From: Pedobacter fastidiosus
GTDB taxonomy: Bacteria; Bacteroidota; Bacteroidia; Sphingobacteriales; Sphingobacteriaceae
Reading direction: 5' to 3'
DNA length: 64,000 nucleotides
Assembly: GCF_014306625.1 (NCBI RefSeq)
Contig: NZ_JACRYL010000004.1
Span: forward strand, 124,001-188,000
The translations under genes and the position numbers were made by a program. The notes under the pieces are model-generated. The model had not been told where the DNA came from and searched no databases. It saw nothing but the letters and a program-made list of their open reading frames with translations. Positions within the stretch are counted from its first letter, which is position 1. Every line of letters begins with the position of its first letter. This document shows, piece by piece, positions 8,384 to 16,527 of the stretch.

Positions 8384-8814
8384 TGAACATTCAAAATATC
8401 GAGGGTTTATCTGGCGATCAAATTAGAAGTTTGGTAGCACAAGGTGGAAAATTTGTGATGTATAAATATTGCATTTCAGTAGTGTTGATGACATTTAACA
8501 ATCCATCCGATTTTCATTTTATCCATCCGGGAAAAAGTAGGATTACGCCCGGTTTAGGGCATTTGTTCACCAACCTGTTTTTAGGTTGGTGGGGCATTCC
8601 ATGGGGTCCAGTTTACACCATTGGCAATATTGCAACCATTTTAGGTGGTGGAAAAGATTATACAGCCGAAATTTTGGCGCACATTAATCAGAACGATCCT
8701 ACTTACGGAACGGGTACGAGCTATAACATCCCAGGACAAAATAACGGCGGAAGTCCTTACAATATTCCAGCCTCAAATAACGAAAACACCAACACTTATA
8801 ATATTCCTCAATAA
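8383..8814 (+). CDS. Small Ter-operon protein with three YNIP motifs
   Basis: Function not recognised. The 143-aa protein has a short N-terminal soluble part, a hydrophobic and glycine/tryptophan-rich stretch at about 60-95 (FLGWWGIPWGP, YTIGNIATILGGG) that could enter the membrane, and a low-complexity tail with three spaced YNIP motifs (near 116, 127 and 138) set in Asn/Gly/Pro-rich sequence. The tail looks like a repeated short binding motif rather than a folded domain. It is translationally coupled to the TerD copy upstream and followed after 5 bases by the first vWA gene, so it is part of the operon. Confidence 0.75.
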   Translation: MNIQNIEGLSGDQIRSLVAQGGKFVMYKYCISVVLMTFNNPSDFHFIHPGKSRITPGLGHLFTNLFLGWWGIPWGPVYTIGNIATILGGGKDYTAEILAHINQNDPTYGTGTSYNIPGQNNGGSPYNIPASNNENTNTYNIPQ

Positions 8815-8819
8815 AAAAT

Positions 8820-9458
8820 ATGAGAAGATTACCAGTTTACCTTTTGCTAGATACATCGGGTTCGATGAGTGGAGAGCCCATTGAGGCTGTAAAAAACGGT
8901 GTTCAGGTCATGATCAGTTCCTTGAGGCAGAACCCACAAGCTATTGAAACTGCTTTTTTAAGTGTAATTACTTTCGATAATGTGGCGCAACAAATTATTC
9001 CTTTAACTGATTTGGCATCTTTTCAAATGGTCGATATTAAGGCCACAGGAGTAACTGCATTGGGTGAGGCGCTAAAATTGGTTTCTAATAGAATTGAGAA
9101 TGAGGTTATGAAAACCACAACCGAACAAAAAGGCGATTGGAAACCTTTGGTTTTTATTATGACGGATGGTGTGCCCACCGATGATTGGTTGCCTGGATTG
9201 AACGAATTTAAACGTCAAAAAGTTGCCTTTACAGTAGCTTGTGCAGCAGGATCTGGAGCTGATACGGGTGTTTTAAAGCAAATAACTGAAAATGTGGTGA
9301 GTTTAGATACTGCTGATTCGGCAAGTATTGGCAAGTTTTTTCAATGGGTTACAGCATCAATTGGTGTAACCTCTACCAAGGTTGAAGATGCTGGCAAAGA
9401 AATCAGTTTGCTTAAAGAACTTCCACCACCACCATCTGAATTAAATATTGTAGTTTAA
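8820..9458 (+). CDS. TerY-like vWA domain protein (copy 1)
   Basis: This 212-aa protein is almost entirely a von Willebrand factor A domain. The metal-ion-dependent adhesion site is intact: YLLLDTSGSMSGEP (DxSGS near residue 10), a threonine in KATGVTALGEA, and IMTDGVPTDDW near 118. TerY-type vWA proteins are cytoplasmic and work with a PP2C phosphatase and a kinase, both encoded downstream. The first 15 or so codons (ATGAGAAGATTACC...) are nearly identical to those of the two other vWA genes at 9464 and 10839, indicating duplication. The C terminus carries a proline run PPPPSE, shared with copy 2. Confidence 0.88.
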   Translation: MRRLPVYLLLDTSGSMSGEPIEAVKNGVQVMISSLRQNPQAIETAFLSVITFDNVAQQIIPLTDLASFQMVDIKATGVTALGEALKLVSNRIENEVMKTTTEQKGDWKPLVFIMTDGVPTDDWLPGLNEFKRQKVAFTVACAAGSGADTGVLKQITENVVSLDTADSASIGKFFQWVTASIGVTSTKVEDAGKEISLLKELPPPPSELNIVV

Positions 9459-9463
9459 TAATT

Positions 9464-10099
9464 ATGAGAAGATTACCGGTTTATTTTTTAATTGATACCT
9501 CAGGTTCTATGTATGGAGAACCGATTCAAGCTTTAAATAATGCCTTGAGTGGGATGATCAATACGTTGAGAGCTGATGCGCAAGCCTTGGATTCGCTATG
9601 GTTAAGCATGGTAACTTTCGATCGGGAGGTTAAGGAAATTGTTTCGCTTACAGAACTGGCCTCATTTCAACTTCCAGAAATTACCTGCCCACAAAGCGGA
9701 CCAACACATACAGGCCAGGCTTTAGAGATGCTGTACGAAAAAGTGCAGGCTGATGTAATTAAAGGAAATCCAAACCAAAAAGGCGATTGGAAACCTTTAT
9801 TGTTTTTGTTTACCGATGGAAAGCCAAGTGATTTGCAGCTGTACCGAGAGATGATACCGAAAATTAAATCGCTAAACTTTGGTGCAATTGTAGGTTGTGC
9901 TGCTGGTCATTCGGCAAATGATGCGCTCTTAAAAGAACTTACGCCCGATGTTGTGCATTTAGATACTGCCGATAGTTCTACTTTGAAGCAGTTTTTTAAA
10001 TGGGTTTCAGAAACCATCGAACAGGGGAATAAAAGCCAGGGAACCGGCGAGAGCGTTGCCTTACCGCCACCACCAAATGAAATTACAGTGGTTATTTAA
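9464..10099 (+). CDS. TerY-like vWA domain protein (copy 2)
   Basis: This 211-aa paralogue of the preceding gene lies 5 bases downstream of it. MIDAS residues are present (YFLIDTSGSMYGEP; LFTDGKPSD near 120), and QKGDWKPLLFLFTDG is shared with the other copies. The C-terminal PPPPNE matches the proline run of copy 1. Three vWA paralogues in one operon suggest a heteromeric assembly or division of targets; that is inference. Confidence 0.88.
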   Translation: MRRLPVYFLIDTSGSMYGEPIQALNNALSGMINTLRADAQALDSLWLSMVTFDREVKEIVSLTELASFQLPEITCPQSGPTHTGQALEMLYEKVQADVIKGNPNQKGDWKPLLFLFTDGKPSDLQLYREMIPKIKSLNFGAIVGCAAGHSANDALLKELTPDVVHLDTADSSTLKQFFKWVSETIEQGNKSQGTGESVALPPPPNEITVVI

Positions 10100-10100
10100 T

Positions 10101-10586
10101 ATGGGATTTTTTGGAGCAGTAAGTTTAATTATCTCCATAATTAGCTTAATCGTTAAATTCTCATCAAGCGGAAACGATGATAACACTTATCAAGATCATG
10201 AATCAGCAAGAGAAGTAGATCTTTTCCCTGAAACTACTCTAGATGGAATTTTGAACTGTTATGAAACTTTCAGGGTGCCTAATTTTAACATCCGCCACTT
10301 AGAATTCGATTTACGAAATGCAAATAGTGGAAAGTTTACGGTAAAGGCAAGTCAATTAGAAGGGAATTGCTTATACCTTAATGTTCAGTTTTTCGACGTA
10401 TTTGATAGGAAAAGTAAAAGTGGAGAAATTCAGGAGTTTCAAAATAGCGTTAACACCTACTTTTCTATAAACTATTTGGAAGATACCAATAATGTGATTA
10501 TTTATGGAGGTTCAAATTTCAATCAAAGAATAAAAGAGGGTTATAAAACCGTAGCAGCAGAAATTCGTAAAGTAATTTCTCCATGA
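10101..10586 (+). CDS. Membrane-anchored protein of unknown function in the Ter operon
   Basis: The 161-aa protein has an N-terminal membrane helix (GFFGAVSLIISIISLIVKF) and a soluble part of about 130 residues with no recognised domain. The start MGFFGAV is chosen over an ATG at 10056 because the longer frame overlaps the preceding vWA gene and puts charged residues before the helix. It overlaps the next gene by 4 bases. It may provide a membrane anchor for the cytoplasmic vWA/TerD proteins; that is inference from position only. Confidence 0.7.
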   Translation: MGFFGAVSLIISIISLIVKFSSSGNDDNTYQDHESAREVDLFPETTLDGILNCYETFRVPNFNIRHLEFDLRNANSGKFTVKASQLEGNCLYLNVQFFDVFDRKSKSGEIQEFQNSVNTYFSINYLEDTNNVIIYGGSNFNQRIKEGYKTVAAEIRKVISP

Positions 10587-10837
10587 TATTAGCCTTTAAA
10601 ATTTTTGTAAACGTTTTGATAGTCGGATTATTCCTATACTCAAAATTATTACCGCACCAAGATAAACTAAACAAGCCATACAAAAGTGCCTTTAATTTCT
10701 TTCAAAGCATTTTTCAGCCTGTACTAAGTTTGCTTAAATCTTTAATAAAACCATTTCAAGTAGGGCAGGGATTGGCTGTGGATATGACGCAGATCGCACT
10801 GCTCATTTTGCTCTTACTGTTAAATAATTATTTATAA
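10583..10837 (+). CDS. Small two-helix membrane protein, YggT-like
   Basis: This 84-aa protein has a membrane helix at each end (FKIFVNVLIVGLFLYS; IALLILLLLLNNYL). Between them, FQPVLSLLKSLIKPF followed by a polar turn and MTQIALLILLL recalls the YggT repeat pattern of small integral membrane proteins. It overlaps the previous gene and ends one base before the third vWA gene, so it is co-translated in the operon. The role in Ter systems is unknown. Confidence 0.6.
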   Translation: MILAFKIFVNVLIVGLFLYSKLLPHQDKLNKPYKSAFNFFQSIFQPVLSLLKSLIKPFQVGQGLAVDMTQIALLILLLLLNNYL

Positions 10838-10838
10838 T

Positions 10839-11891
10839 ATGAGAAGATTACCAATTTACTTTTTAATAGATATTTCTGAATCAATGGTTGGAGATCAAAT
10901 TCAGCAAGTTGAGGAGGGAATGGCAACCATCATAAAAGCCATTAAAACAGATCCTTACGCCATAGAAACGGTGTGGATTTCGATTATTGTTTTCGCCGGA
11001 CAAGCTAAAACATTGGTTCCATTGCAAGAAGTGGTAAGTTTTTATCCCCCAAAATTCCCCATTGGTGGCGGCACATCTTTGAGTAAGGGTTTGGGGCATT
11101 TAATGTTTCAAATGAGAAAGGATATTGTTAAAACAACCATGGAGCAAAAGGGCGATTGGAAACCAATTGTCTTCCTTTTTACCGATGGCGTGCCAACTGA
11201 TGATACGAAAACTGCTATTTCTGAATGGAAACAGAATTGGCAACGAACCGCAAACATGGTTGCCATTTCTTTTGGCGATAGCACCGATACCCGAGTGTTA
11301 TCAGAGCTTACCGAAAATGTTCTTCAGTTTAAAAATGCAGGTACAGAAGATTACAACAAGTTTTTTAAATGGGTAACTGATTCGATTAAAACGAGCAGCA
11401 TTAGTGTAGAAAATAATGAATCGGGTTTTGAATTGGCCAAATTAGATGGCGATACACTTTCTAAGATCGATATTTCGAAAGCACCAATAAACAATCAATA
11501 TATCGATAATAATTACGTGGTTTTATCGGCTAAATGCCAAAATACCAAGCGACCGTATTTAATGAAATATCGAAAGGTAATGAATGAATCTGGTTTTGAG
11601 GGGTTGAATTTACAAACTCAAGCTTATCGATTAGTTGGCGGTTTTCAGGTAGATAATTCTTATTATGAATTCTGCGATGAAAGCGCAAAGCAGCAAAAAG
11701 TAAACAGCGAAGAGCTAATTGGGGCGCCTGCTTGTCCTTGTTGTGGCAACCAATTTGGTTTAGCTGTTTGTGTTTGTCAGAAAATTCATTGTATTGGCAA
11801 TGAAACGAGCAGTACTTGTCCTTGGTGTGGCAATGTAGGTAGCTATGGTTATGGCGAGGGTGGTTTTGATGTAGGAAGAGCTCAAGGCTAA
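10839..11891 (+). CDS. TerY-like vWA protein with C-terminal zinc ribbon
   Basis: The 350-aa protein has a vWA domain at 1-200 (YFLIDISESMVGDQ; FLFTDGVPTDDTK), a middle region of about 100 residues, and a C-terminal cysteine cluster ACPCCGNQFG...VCVCQKIHC...CPWCG near 295-340 that should bind zinc. In MIDAS the usual DTSGS is DISES, so metal binding may differ from copies 1 and 2. This architecture is the TerY member of the TerY-P triad described by Anantharaman, Iyer and Aravind, in which vWA, PP2C and kinase genes lie together, exactly as here. Confidence 0.88.
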   Translation: MRRLPIYFLIDISESMVGDQIQQVEEGMATIIKAIKTDPYAIETVWISIIVFAGQAKTLVPLQEVVSFYPPKFPIGGGTSLSKGLGHLMFQMRKDIVKTTMEQKGDWKPIVFLFTDGVPTDDTKTAISEWKQNWQRTANMVAISFGDSTDTRVLSELTENVLQFKNAGTEDYNKFFKWVTDSIKTSSISVENNESGFELAKLDGDTLSKIDISKAPINNQYIDNNYVVLSAKCQNTKRPYLMKYRKVMNESGFEGLNLQTQAYRLVGGFQVDNSYYEFCDESAKQQKVNSEELIGAPACPCCGNQFGLAVCVCQKIHCIGNETSSTCPWCGNVGSYGYGEGGFDVGRAQG

Positions 11892-11901
11892 GGTTATAAG
11901 C

Positions 11902-13332
11902 ATGTTCGAAACCAAGCAATATATAGAAAGCCTGCTTCATGAAAATAATATTAACGTATTATCAATTAGGCAAAAACTTTTTGAGGAATATGTTAATGAT
12001 GAATTTAATATTGAAGCGGTCAAACTGATTAAGGAAAAGCAGAAAATTATGATGGATAAATGGCTTTTGAAAAATAAGATAGAGGATATTTTAGCCAAGC
12101 AAATTATTATTCCTAATGCTACCGTGGGAAAACCTTATCAAGCAATTTTGGATTTTAATCAGCCAGATTTGCAAGATATTTCAGGTTTTGAGTTTGAAAA
12201 CTTAACGCAATACGGATTAAATTTTGATTCTGAATTGAAGATAATCGAGGGAAATCCAAGTCAGAGTGGAGATTTTAAGGTTAAAATGAAATTTAGTGTT
12301 TTAGGAGAAGAGGAAAATACCGAGCCACATGAAAAATGGCTTTCACTTGTGATTAACGCCAACCCTAAATCCTTATGGAAAAACATAGCCAGCGATGAAG
12401 GGAAAGATGAGGATTGGAAAGCTAATAATTTTTGGAAAGCAGATAATGTTTCAGATTTTCAGCCGATTGGCGATAAACATATTGTAGTTGCTTCCAAAAG
12501 AGGAAGAAGCCATGCCAATGTTGGATCTTTTAGGGATGATGATTTCGGCTTTAAACACTATGAGGATAACGGTTGGAGCGTAGTTTGCGTTGCGGATGGT
12601 GCGGGAAGTGCAAAGCTGGCCAGACAAGGATCTAAAATTGCATGCGATGCGGTAATCGAATATTTTACTGCAAATTTGAATGACGAAAACTTAACAGCCT
12701 TTGATGAATTGCTCTTAGATCATCACCATAAAAAAGGAGAAGATACTCAAAAAAAGATTAGCCATTTTGTTTACAATAACCTTTCTAAAGCGGCATTTTA
12801 TGCACATCATAAAATTGAGGAATTTGCGACAAAGGCAGAATCATCATTAAAAGATTTTCACAGCACACTAATTTTTGCCCTATTTAAAAAGTATGATTTT
12901 GGTTATGCTATTTTAACTTTTGGTGTGGGCGATTGCCCAATAGGTTTGCTAAATAAGGATTTAACCAATATTAAGTTGATGAATTGGCTCGATGTTGGCG
13001 AGTTTGGCGGTGGAACAAGATTCATCACCATGCCCGAAATCTTTAACAGCGATAAGTTTTCTACCCGTTTCGGATTTACATTAATCGAAGATTTTTCTTA
13101 CCTCATGCTAATGACAGATGGAATTTACGACGCAAAATTTGTAGTGGAAGCCAACTTGGAAAAACTCGAAAAATGGAAAGATTTTGTGGAAGATTTACAA
13201 GGCGATAATGAAGATAAGGTTGCAGTTTCATTAGACGCATCAAACAACGAAATCGCCAATCAATTATCAACTTGGATGGATTTTTGGAGCTCTGGAAACC
13301 ATGATGATAGAACTTTAGCTATAATTTTTTAG
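11902..13332 (+). CDS. PP2C-family protein phosphatase of the TerY-P triad
   Basis: This 476-aa protein is predicted to dephosphorylate Ser/Thr residues, probably on substrates of the adjacent kinase. A long N-terminal part (1-165) contains a possible beta-sandwich (Ig-like) segment near 70-150. The PP2C domain follows, with SKRGRSHANVG...RDDDFGF near 200-220, VVCVADGAGSAK near 230 (metal-binding Asp), FGVGDCPIG, LMTDGIYD near 400 and DDRTLAIIF at the C terminus. The metal-binding aspartates appear conserved. It lies 10 bases after the zinc-ribbon vWA gene and 9 bases before the kinase gene. Confidence 0.87.
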   Translation: MFETKQYIESLLHENNINVLSIRQKLFEEYVNDEFNIEAVKLIKEKQKIMMDKWLLKNKIEDILAKQIIIPNATVGKPYQAILDFNQPDLQDISGFEFENLTQYGLNFDSELKIIEGNPSQSGDFKVKMKFSVLGEEENTEPHEKWLSLVINANPKSLWKNIASDEGKDEDWKANNFWKADNVSDFQPIGDKHIVVASKRGRSHANVGSFRDDDFGFKHYEDNGWSVVCVADGAGSAKLARQGSKIACDAVIEYFTANLNDENLTAFDELLLDHHHKKGEDTQKKISHFVYNNLSKAAFYAHHKIEEFATKAESSLKDFHSTLIFALFKKYDFGYAILTFGVGDCPIGLLNKDLTNIKLMNWLDVGEFGGGTRFITMPEIFNSDKFSTRFGFTLIEDFSYLMLMTDGIYDAKFVVEANLEKLEKWKDFVEDLQGDNEDKVAVSLDASNNEIANQLSTWMDFWSSGNHDDRTLAIIF

Positions 13333-13341
13333 AACGAAAAT

Positions 13342-14850
13342 ATGTCTACAATCACGGTAAAATCAGCATTAACGGGGAATTCCTATCAATATGTAGATAA
13401 TGGCGATCCTAAAAGTGGTACAGCCAAGAATGTATATTTTAGTCCAGACAGGAAATATGTTGTAGCTATTTTTAAAGAGAAACAAGATTTTAATCAAAAG
13501 GAACGTTTAACAAAAATCGTAACAAAATACCTGAACCAAATTCAAACCAAAGAAGCTGGGCAATATTATTTGGATGAAATTTATCGTTGGCCAACCGATA
13601 TTATTGAAGCAAAGGATAAGATTGGAATCATCGTTCCAATTTACAATTCAAAGTTTTTCTTTTCAAAAGGATATTCCTCGAGCGATCTCATCAAGGGAGA
13701 AGAAAAAAATGGAAAATGGTTTGCTGGAGCTAAATTTAGAAATAGGCAATTTCCTTTAAATTTAGATCAAGCTGAATTAGGGAAGTGGCTAAACTATTTC
13801 CAAATCGGTGTTAACTTGTCACGTGGTGTAAAAAAAATGCACCAAATGGGACTTTCGCACTCTGATTTATCATACAACAATGTTTTAATCGATCCATCTA
13901 CGGGTTCTGTCTGTATGATAGACTTGGATGGATTGGTTGTTCCGGGTTTATTTCAGGCAGAAGTGATTGGAACCGCCGATTTTATCGCTCCAGAAGTATT
14001 GGCAACCAAACATTTAAATAAAACAGATCCTGCAAGAAAGTTACCAAACCGTTTGACAGATTTGCATGCTTTGGCCTGTTTAATTTATATGTACTTATTA
14101 CATCGCCACCCGTTAAAAGGCGGGAAAGTTCATGATTTGGATACCGAAAAAGACGATTTGTTGAGCATGGGAGAAAAAGCTTTATTTATTGAGCATCCAA
14201 CTAACGCTGCCAATCGCCCCAAAATGAATCAAATTTCTAAGTGGGATACGTATTGGGCCGATGTAAATAAAATACCATATACCATTACTGGTCCATATTT
14301 GAAAACCTTGTTTGATAAGGCTTTTATAGATGGATTGCACAACCCGATGCAACGGCCAACTGCAGAGGAATGGGAGATAGGCTTGCTAAAAACTACCGAT
14401 TTGATGCAGCAATGCAGTAATATTTATTGCGAACAAAAATGGTATGTTTTTGATAACACTTCAATACCAAAATGTCCGTTTTGTGGTACAAGCCATAAAG
14501 GAACATTGCCGATTTTAGATCTATATTATCAATTTAAACCTGGAGTTTGGAAACCAGAAAATCATCGATTAATGGTTTACAATAATCAATACTTATTTCA
14601 ATGGCATGTAAACAGAAATGTAGTGAGGAACGAAAAATTAACCGCCGAACAAAAAATCCCTGTAGGTTATTTTACTTTCCATGAGGGGAAATGGGTTTTG
14701 GTAAATCAAAAATTAACTTCTTTGATTGATAAAACCGAAGAAAAAGAAATTCCCATTGGCTCGATGGTAGAATTAACTGATGGGAAGAAGTTATTACTAT
14801 CAAAAGAAGATGGAGGAAGAGTGATTTTGGTAACGCTGGCTAACAAATAA
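13342..14850 (+). CDS. Protein kinase with C-terminal zinc ribbon (TerY-P triad)
   Basis: This is a 502-aa eukaryote-like kinase. The catalytic loop reads GLSHSDLSYNNVLI (HSDL replacing HRDL, Asp and Asn kept), near residue 172; the metal-binding loop is MIDLDGL (DLD replacing DFG), and GTADFIAPEV is the activation segment, so activity is likely. A zinc ribbon of the form CSNIYC...CPFCG sits near 355-385, followed by a C-terminal domain of about 110 residues. It completes the vWA-phosphatase-kinase triad and is the last gene of the Ter operon. Its substrates are unknown; TerD or vWA proteins are candidates by context. Confidence 0.87.
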   Translation: MSTITVKSALTGNSYQYVDNGDPKSGTAKNVYFSPDRKYVVAIFKEKQDFNQKERLTKIVTKYLNQIQTKEAGQYYLDEIYRWPTDIIEAKDKIGIIVPIYNSKFFFSKGYSSSDLIKGEEKNGKWFAGAKFRNRQFPLNLDQAELGKWLNYFQIGVNLSRGVKKMHQMGLSHSDLSYNNVLIDPSTGSVCMIDLDGLVVPGLFQAEVIGTADFIAPEVLATKHLNKTDPARKLPNRLTDLHALACLIYMYLLHRHPLKGGKVHDLDTEKDDLLSMGEKALFIEHPTNAANRPKMNQISKWDTYWADVNKIPYTITGPYLKTLFDKAFIDGLHNPMQRPTAEEWEIGLLKTTDLMQQCSNIYCEQKWYVFDNTSIPKCPFCGTSHKGTLPILDLYYQFKPGVWKPENHRLMVYNNQYLFQWHVNRNVVRNEKLTAEQKIPVGYFTFHEGKWVLVNQKLTSLIDKTEEKEIPIGSMVELTDGKKLLLSKEDGGRVILVTLANK

Positions 14851-14869
14851 TTTATCAATCGTAATTTGT

Positions 14870-14918
14870 TTTGATTGCTGGTAAAGAAATCCCTTACTTT
14901 GTGTTGATTTTACACAAA
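14870..14918 (+). promoter_or_regulatory. nrtR promoter with overlapping NrtR-type operator 1
   Basis: TTTG (14870-14873), a 20-base spacer and TTACTTTG (14894-14901) form a plausible promoter. Overlapping its end is a 21-bp inverted repeat (14898-14918) TTTGTGT-N7-ACACAAA. The same pattern recurs at 15610-15630 and 15663-15683 and nowhere else noticed, so it is probably the operator of the Nudix regulator encoded just downstream (ATG at 14926), implying autorepression. Confidence 0.6.
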
Positions 14919-14925
14919 TAGAGGA

Positions 14926-15618
14926 ATGATCAATCAAAACATCAAAATAGCTGTAGATGCCATCGTTTTTGGTTATGAAAAGGGAACATTATACGTTCTC
15001 GCTATTCAGCAACGCTTTGGTAAACTTGCTGATAGTTGGGTTTTGCCAGGTGGATTTATCTTGGATGATGAACCGTTGATTAACGCAGTGGAACGAGAGC
15101 TTAAGGAAGAAGCTGGCATAGCTGTGAATTACTTGGAGCAGTTGGGTACTTTTGGAGATGATGTTAATCGCGATGATCGTTTTAGGGTAATTTCAGTGGC
15201 TTATTTTGCTTTGGTAAATCCCAAAAACTTTGTTTTAAAAGCCGATACAGATGCCAAGGATGCAAAATGGTTTCCGATAAATGAAATCCCAAAGTTAGGT
15301 TTTGATCATGATGATATGGTTAAATTGGCTCATCAAAGGTTAAAGAGCAAGCTCACTTATCAACCCATCGGCTTTGATCTTTTAGATGCTGAATTTTTGT
15401 TCTCTGATTTGGAAAATTTGTATTGTACTATATTAGAACAAGATATCGATAGAAGAAATTTTAGAAAAAAAATTCTAAGTTTTGGAATAGTTAAGGAAAC
15501 CAATAAAGTGGTAAAAATAGGTGCTAGCGGTCGTCCAGGCAAGCTTTTTAGTTTCGATAAACATAAATACAATCAACTTTTAAAGGAAAATTTCCAATTC
15601 GATATTAGGTTTGCGTAA
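14926..15618 (+). CDS. nrtR: NrtR-family Nudix transcriptional regulator of NAD metabolism
   Basis: This 230-aa regulator has an N-terminal Nudix domain (about 5-140) and a C-terminal winged helix (about 155-230), the NrtR architecture. NrtR proteins are repressors that sense ADP-ribose. The Nudix box is unusually complete (GGFILDDEPL, RELKEEAGI), so hydrolytic activity may be retained, whereas many regulators of the family have lost it. Three matching operators surround the gene, and the operon downstream encodes PRPP synthetase and nicotinamide phosphoribosyltransferase, which supports a role in NAD salvage. An AraR-type (sugar-sensing) Nudix regulator is the alternative. Confidence 0.85.
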   Translation: MINQNIKIAVDAIVFGYEKGTLYVLAIQQRFGKLADSWVLPGGFILDDEPLINAVERELKEEAGIAVNYLEQLGTFGDDVNRDDRFRVISVAYFALVNPKNFVLKADTDAKDAKWFPINEIPKLGFDHDDMVKLAHQRLKSKLTYQPIGFDLLDAEFLFSDLENLYCTILEQDIDRRNFRKKILSFGIVKETNKVVKIGASGRPGKLFSFDKHKYNQLLKENFQFDIRFA

Positions 15619-15630
15619 AATAAACGCAAA
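15610..15630. promoter_or_regulatory. NrtR-type operator 2
   Basis: Perfect inverted repeat TTTGCGT-N7-ACGCAAA overlapping the nrtR stop codon. It lies 32 bases upstream of a third copy and just ahead of the TTTG box of the prs promoter, giving tandem operators for cooperative repression. Confidence 0.6.
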
Positions 15631-15636
15631 TTAATT

Positions 15637-15683
15637 TTTGAATTGTAAAAATCATTTTTATATTTGTGTAAATAATACGCAAA
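15637..15683 (+). promoter_or_regulatory. prs-nadV operon promoter with NrtR-type operator 3
   Basis: TTTG (15637-15640), an 18-base spacer and TATATTTG (15659-15666) form a good promoter. Operator 3, TTTGTGT-N7-ACGCAAA (15663-15683), overlaps the -7 box and the expected start site near 15673, so a bound repressor would block initiation. The prs ATG lies 3 bases after the operator, so the leader is very short. Confidence 0.65.
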
Positions 15684-15686
15684 TAT

Positions 15687-16523
15687 ATGTTGAATTTAAA
15701 TCAAGGTTTCACTCCGCTAGGCGAAAATAACCAAATCGAATACAAATCTTTCTTGTTTGCAGGTGGTGAACCACACATTAAAATTTCAAATAATTTTGAT
15801 GCAAATATTCCAATCACTATTACGCAAAGAATAAACTCTTTTAATGATCTCGGGATGATCTGCATAACTGTCGATGCCTTAAAAAGGATGGGTGTAAAGC
15901 AGATTGATCTTTTCATTCCATACTTTCCTGCGGCAAGGCAAGATCGGGTTATGATTTCTGGCGAGCCTTTATCGGTTAAGGTTTATGCCGATATTATCAA
16001 CGCAATGGGCTTTGAAAGTGTTACCGTTTTCGATCCACATAGCGAAGTTACACCAGCTCTTTTAAATAATTGCATTACCATTTCTAACCACGAATTTATT
16101 AAGCAGGTTATTGCAAAAATTGGCAACGAAGTACAATTAATTTCTCCTGATGGCGGCGCTTTAAAGAAAATTTATAAGGTTTCTGAATTTTTAGGCGGTG
16201 CAGAAGTGGTAGAATGTTCAAAAAGTAGAGATGTTAAAACCGGAAAACTTTCGGGCTTTAAAGTATATGCTGATGATTTAAACCGATCCGATTGCTTAAT
16301 TGTAGATGATATTTGTGATGGTGGCGGAACTTTTATCGGCCTTGCCGAAGAGCTAAATAACAAAAATGCTGGCAAATTATACTTGGCCATTAGTCACGGA
16401 ATTTTTAGCAAAGGCTTTGATGAATTGAGTAAATACTTCGAGCAAATTTTCACAACCGACTCTATCAAGGAAGTTGAGCATGCAGGCGTAACTCAAATTA
16501 AATTACAGAACATTTTATCTTAA
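15687..16523 (+). CDS. prs: Ribose-phosphate pyrophosphokinase (PRPP synthetase), NAD-salvage type
   Basis: This enzyme makes PRPP from ribose 5-phosphate and ATP; here the PRPP would feed the nicotinamide phosphoribosyltransferase of the same operon. The 278-aa protein is somewhat shorter than housekeeping Prs (about 310 aa). Hallmarks are PYFPAARQDRVMISGEP near 75-92, FDPHSEVTPALL near 113 and the PRPP-binding loop CLIVDDICDGGGTF near 205. It is the first gene of a six-gene operon behind the NrtR operators. A housekeeping paralogue elsewhere is expected but not in this window. Confidence 0.9.
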   Translation: MLNLNQGFTPLGENNQIEYKSFLFAGGEPHIKISNNFDANIPITITQRINSFNDLGMICITVDALKRMGVKQIDLFIPYFPAARQDRVMISGEPLSVKVYADIINAMGFESVTVFDPHSEVTPALLNNCITISNHEFIKQVIAKIGNEVQLISPDGGALKKIYKVSEFLGGAEVVECSKSRDVKTGKLSGFKVYADDLNRSDCLIVDDICDGGGTFIGLAEELNNKNAGKLYLAISHGIFSKGFDELSKYFEQIFTTDSIKEVEHAGVTQIKLQNILS

Positions 16524-16527
16524 GAAA

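Noticed and set aside
15663..15683. Operators as LacI/CRP-type sites
   Set aside because: Three copies surround only the Nudix regulator and its operon, so the regulator is the simpler explanation.
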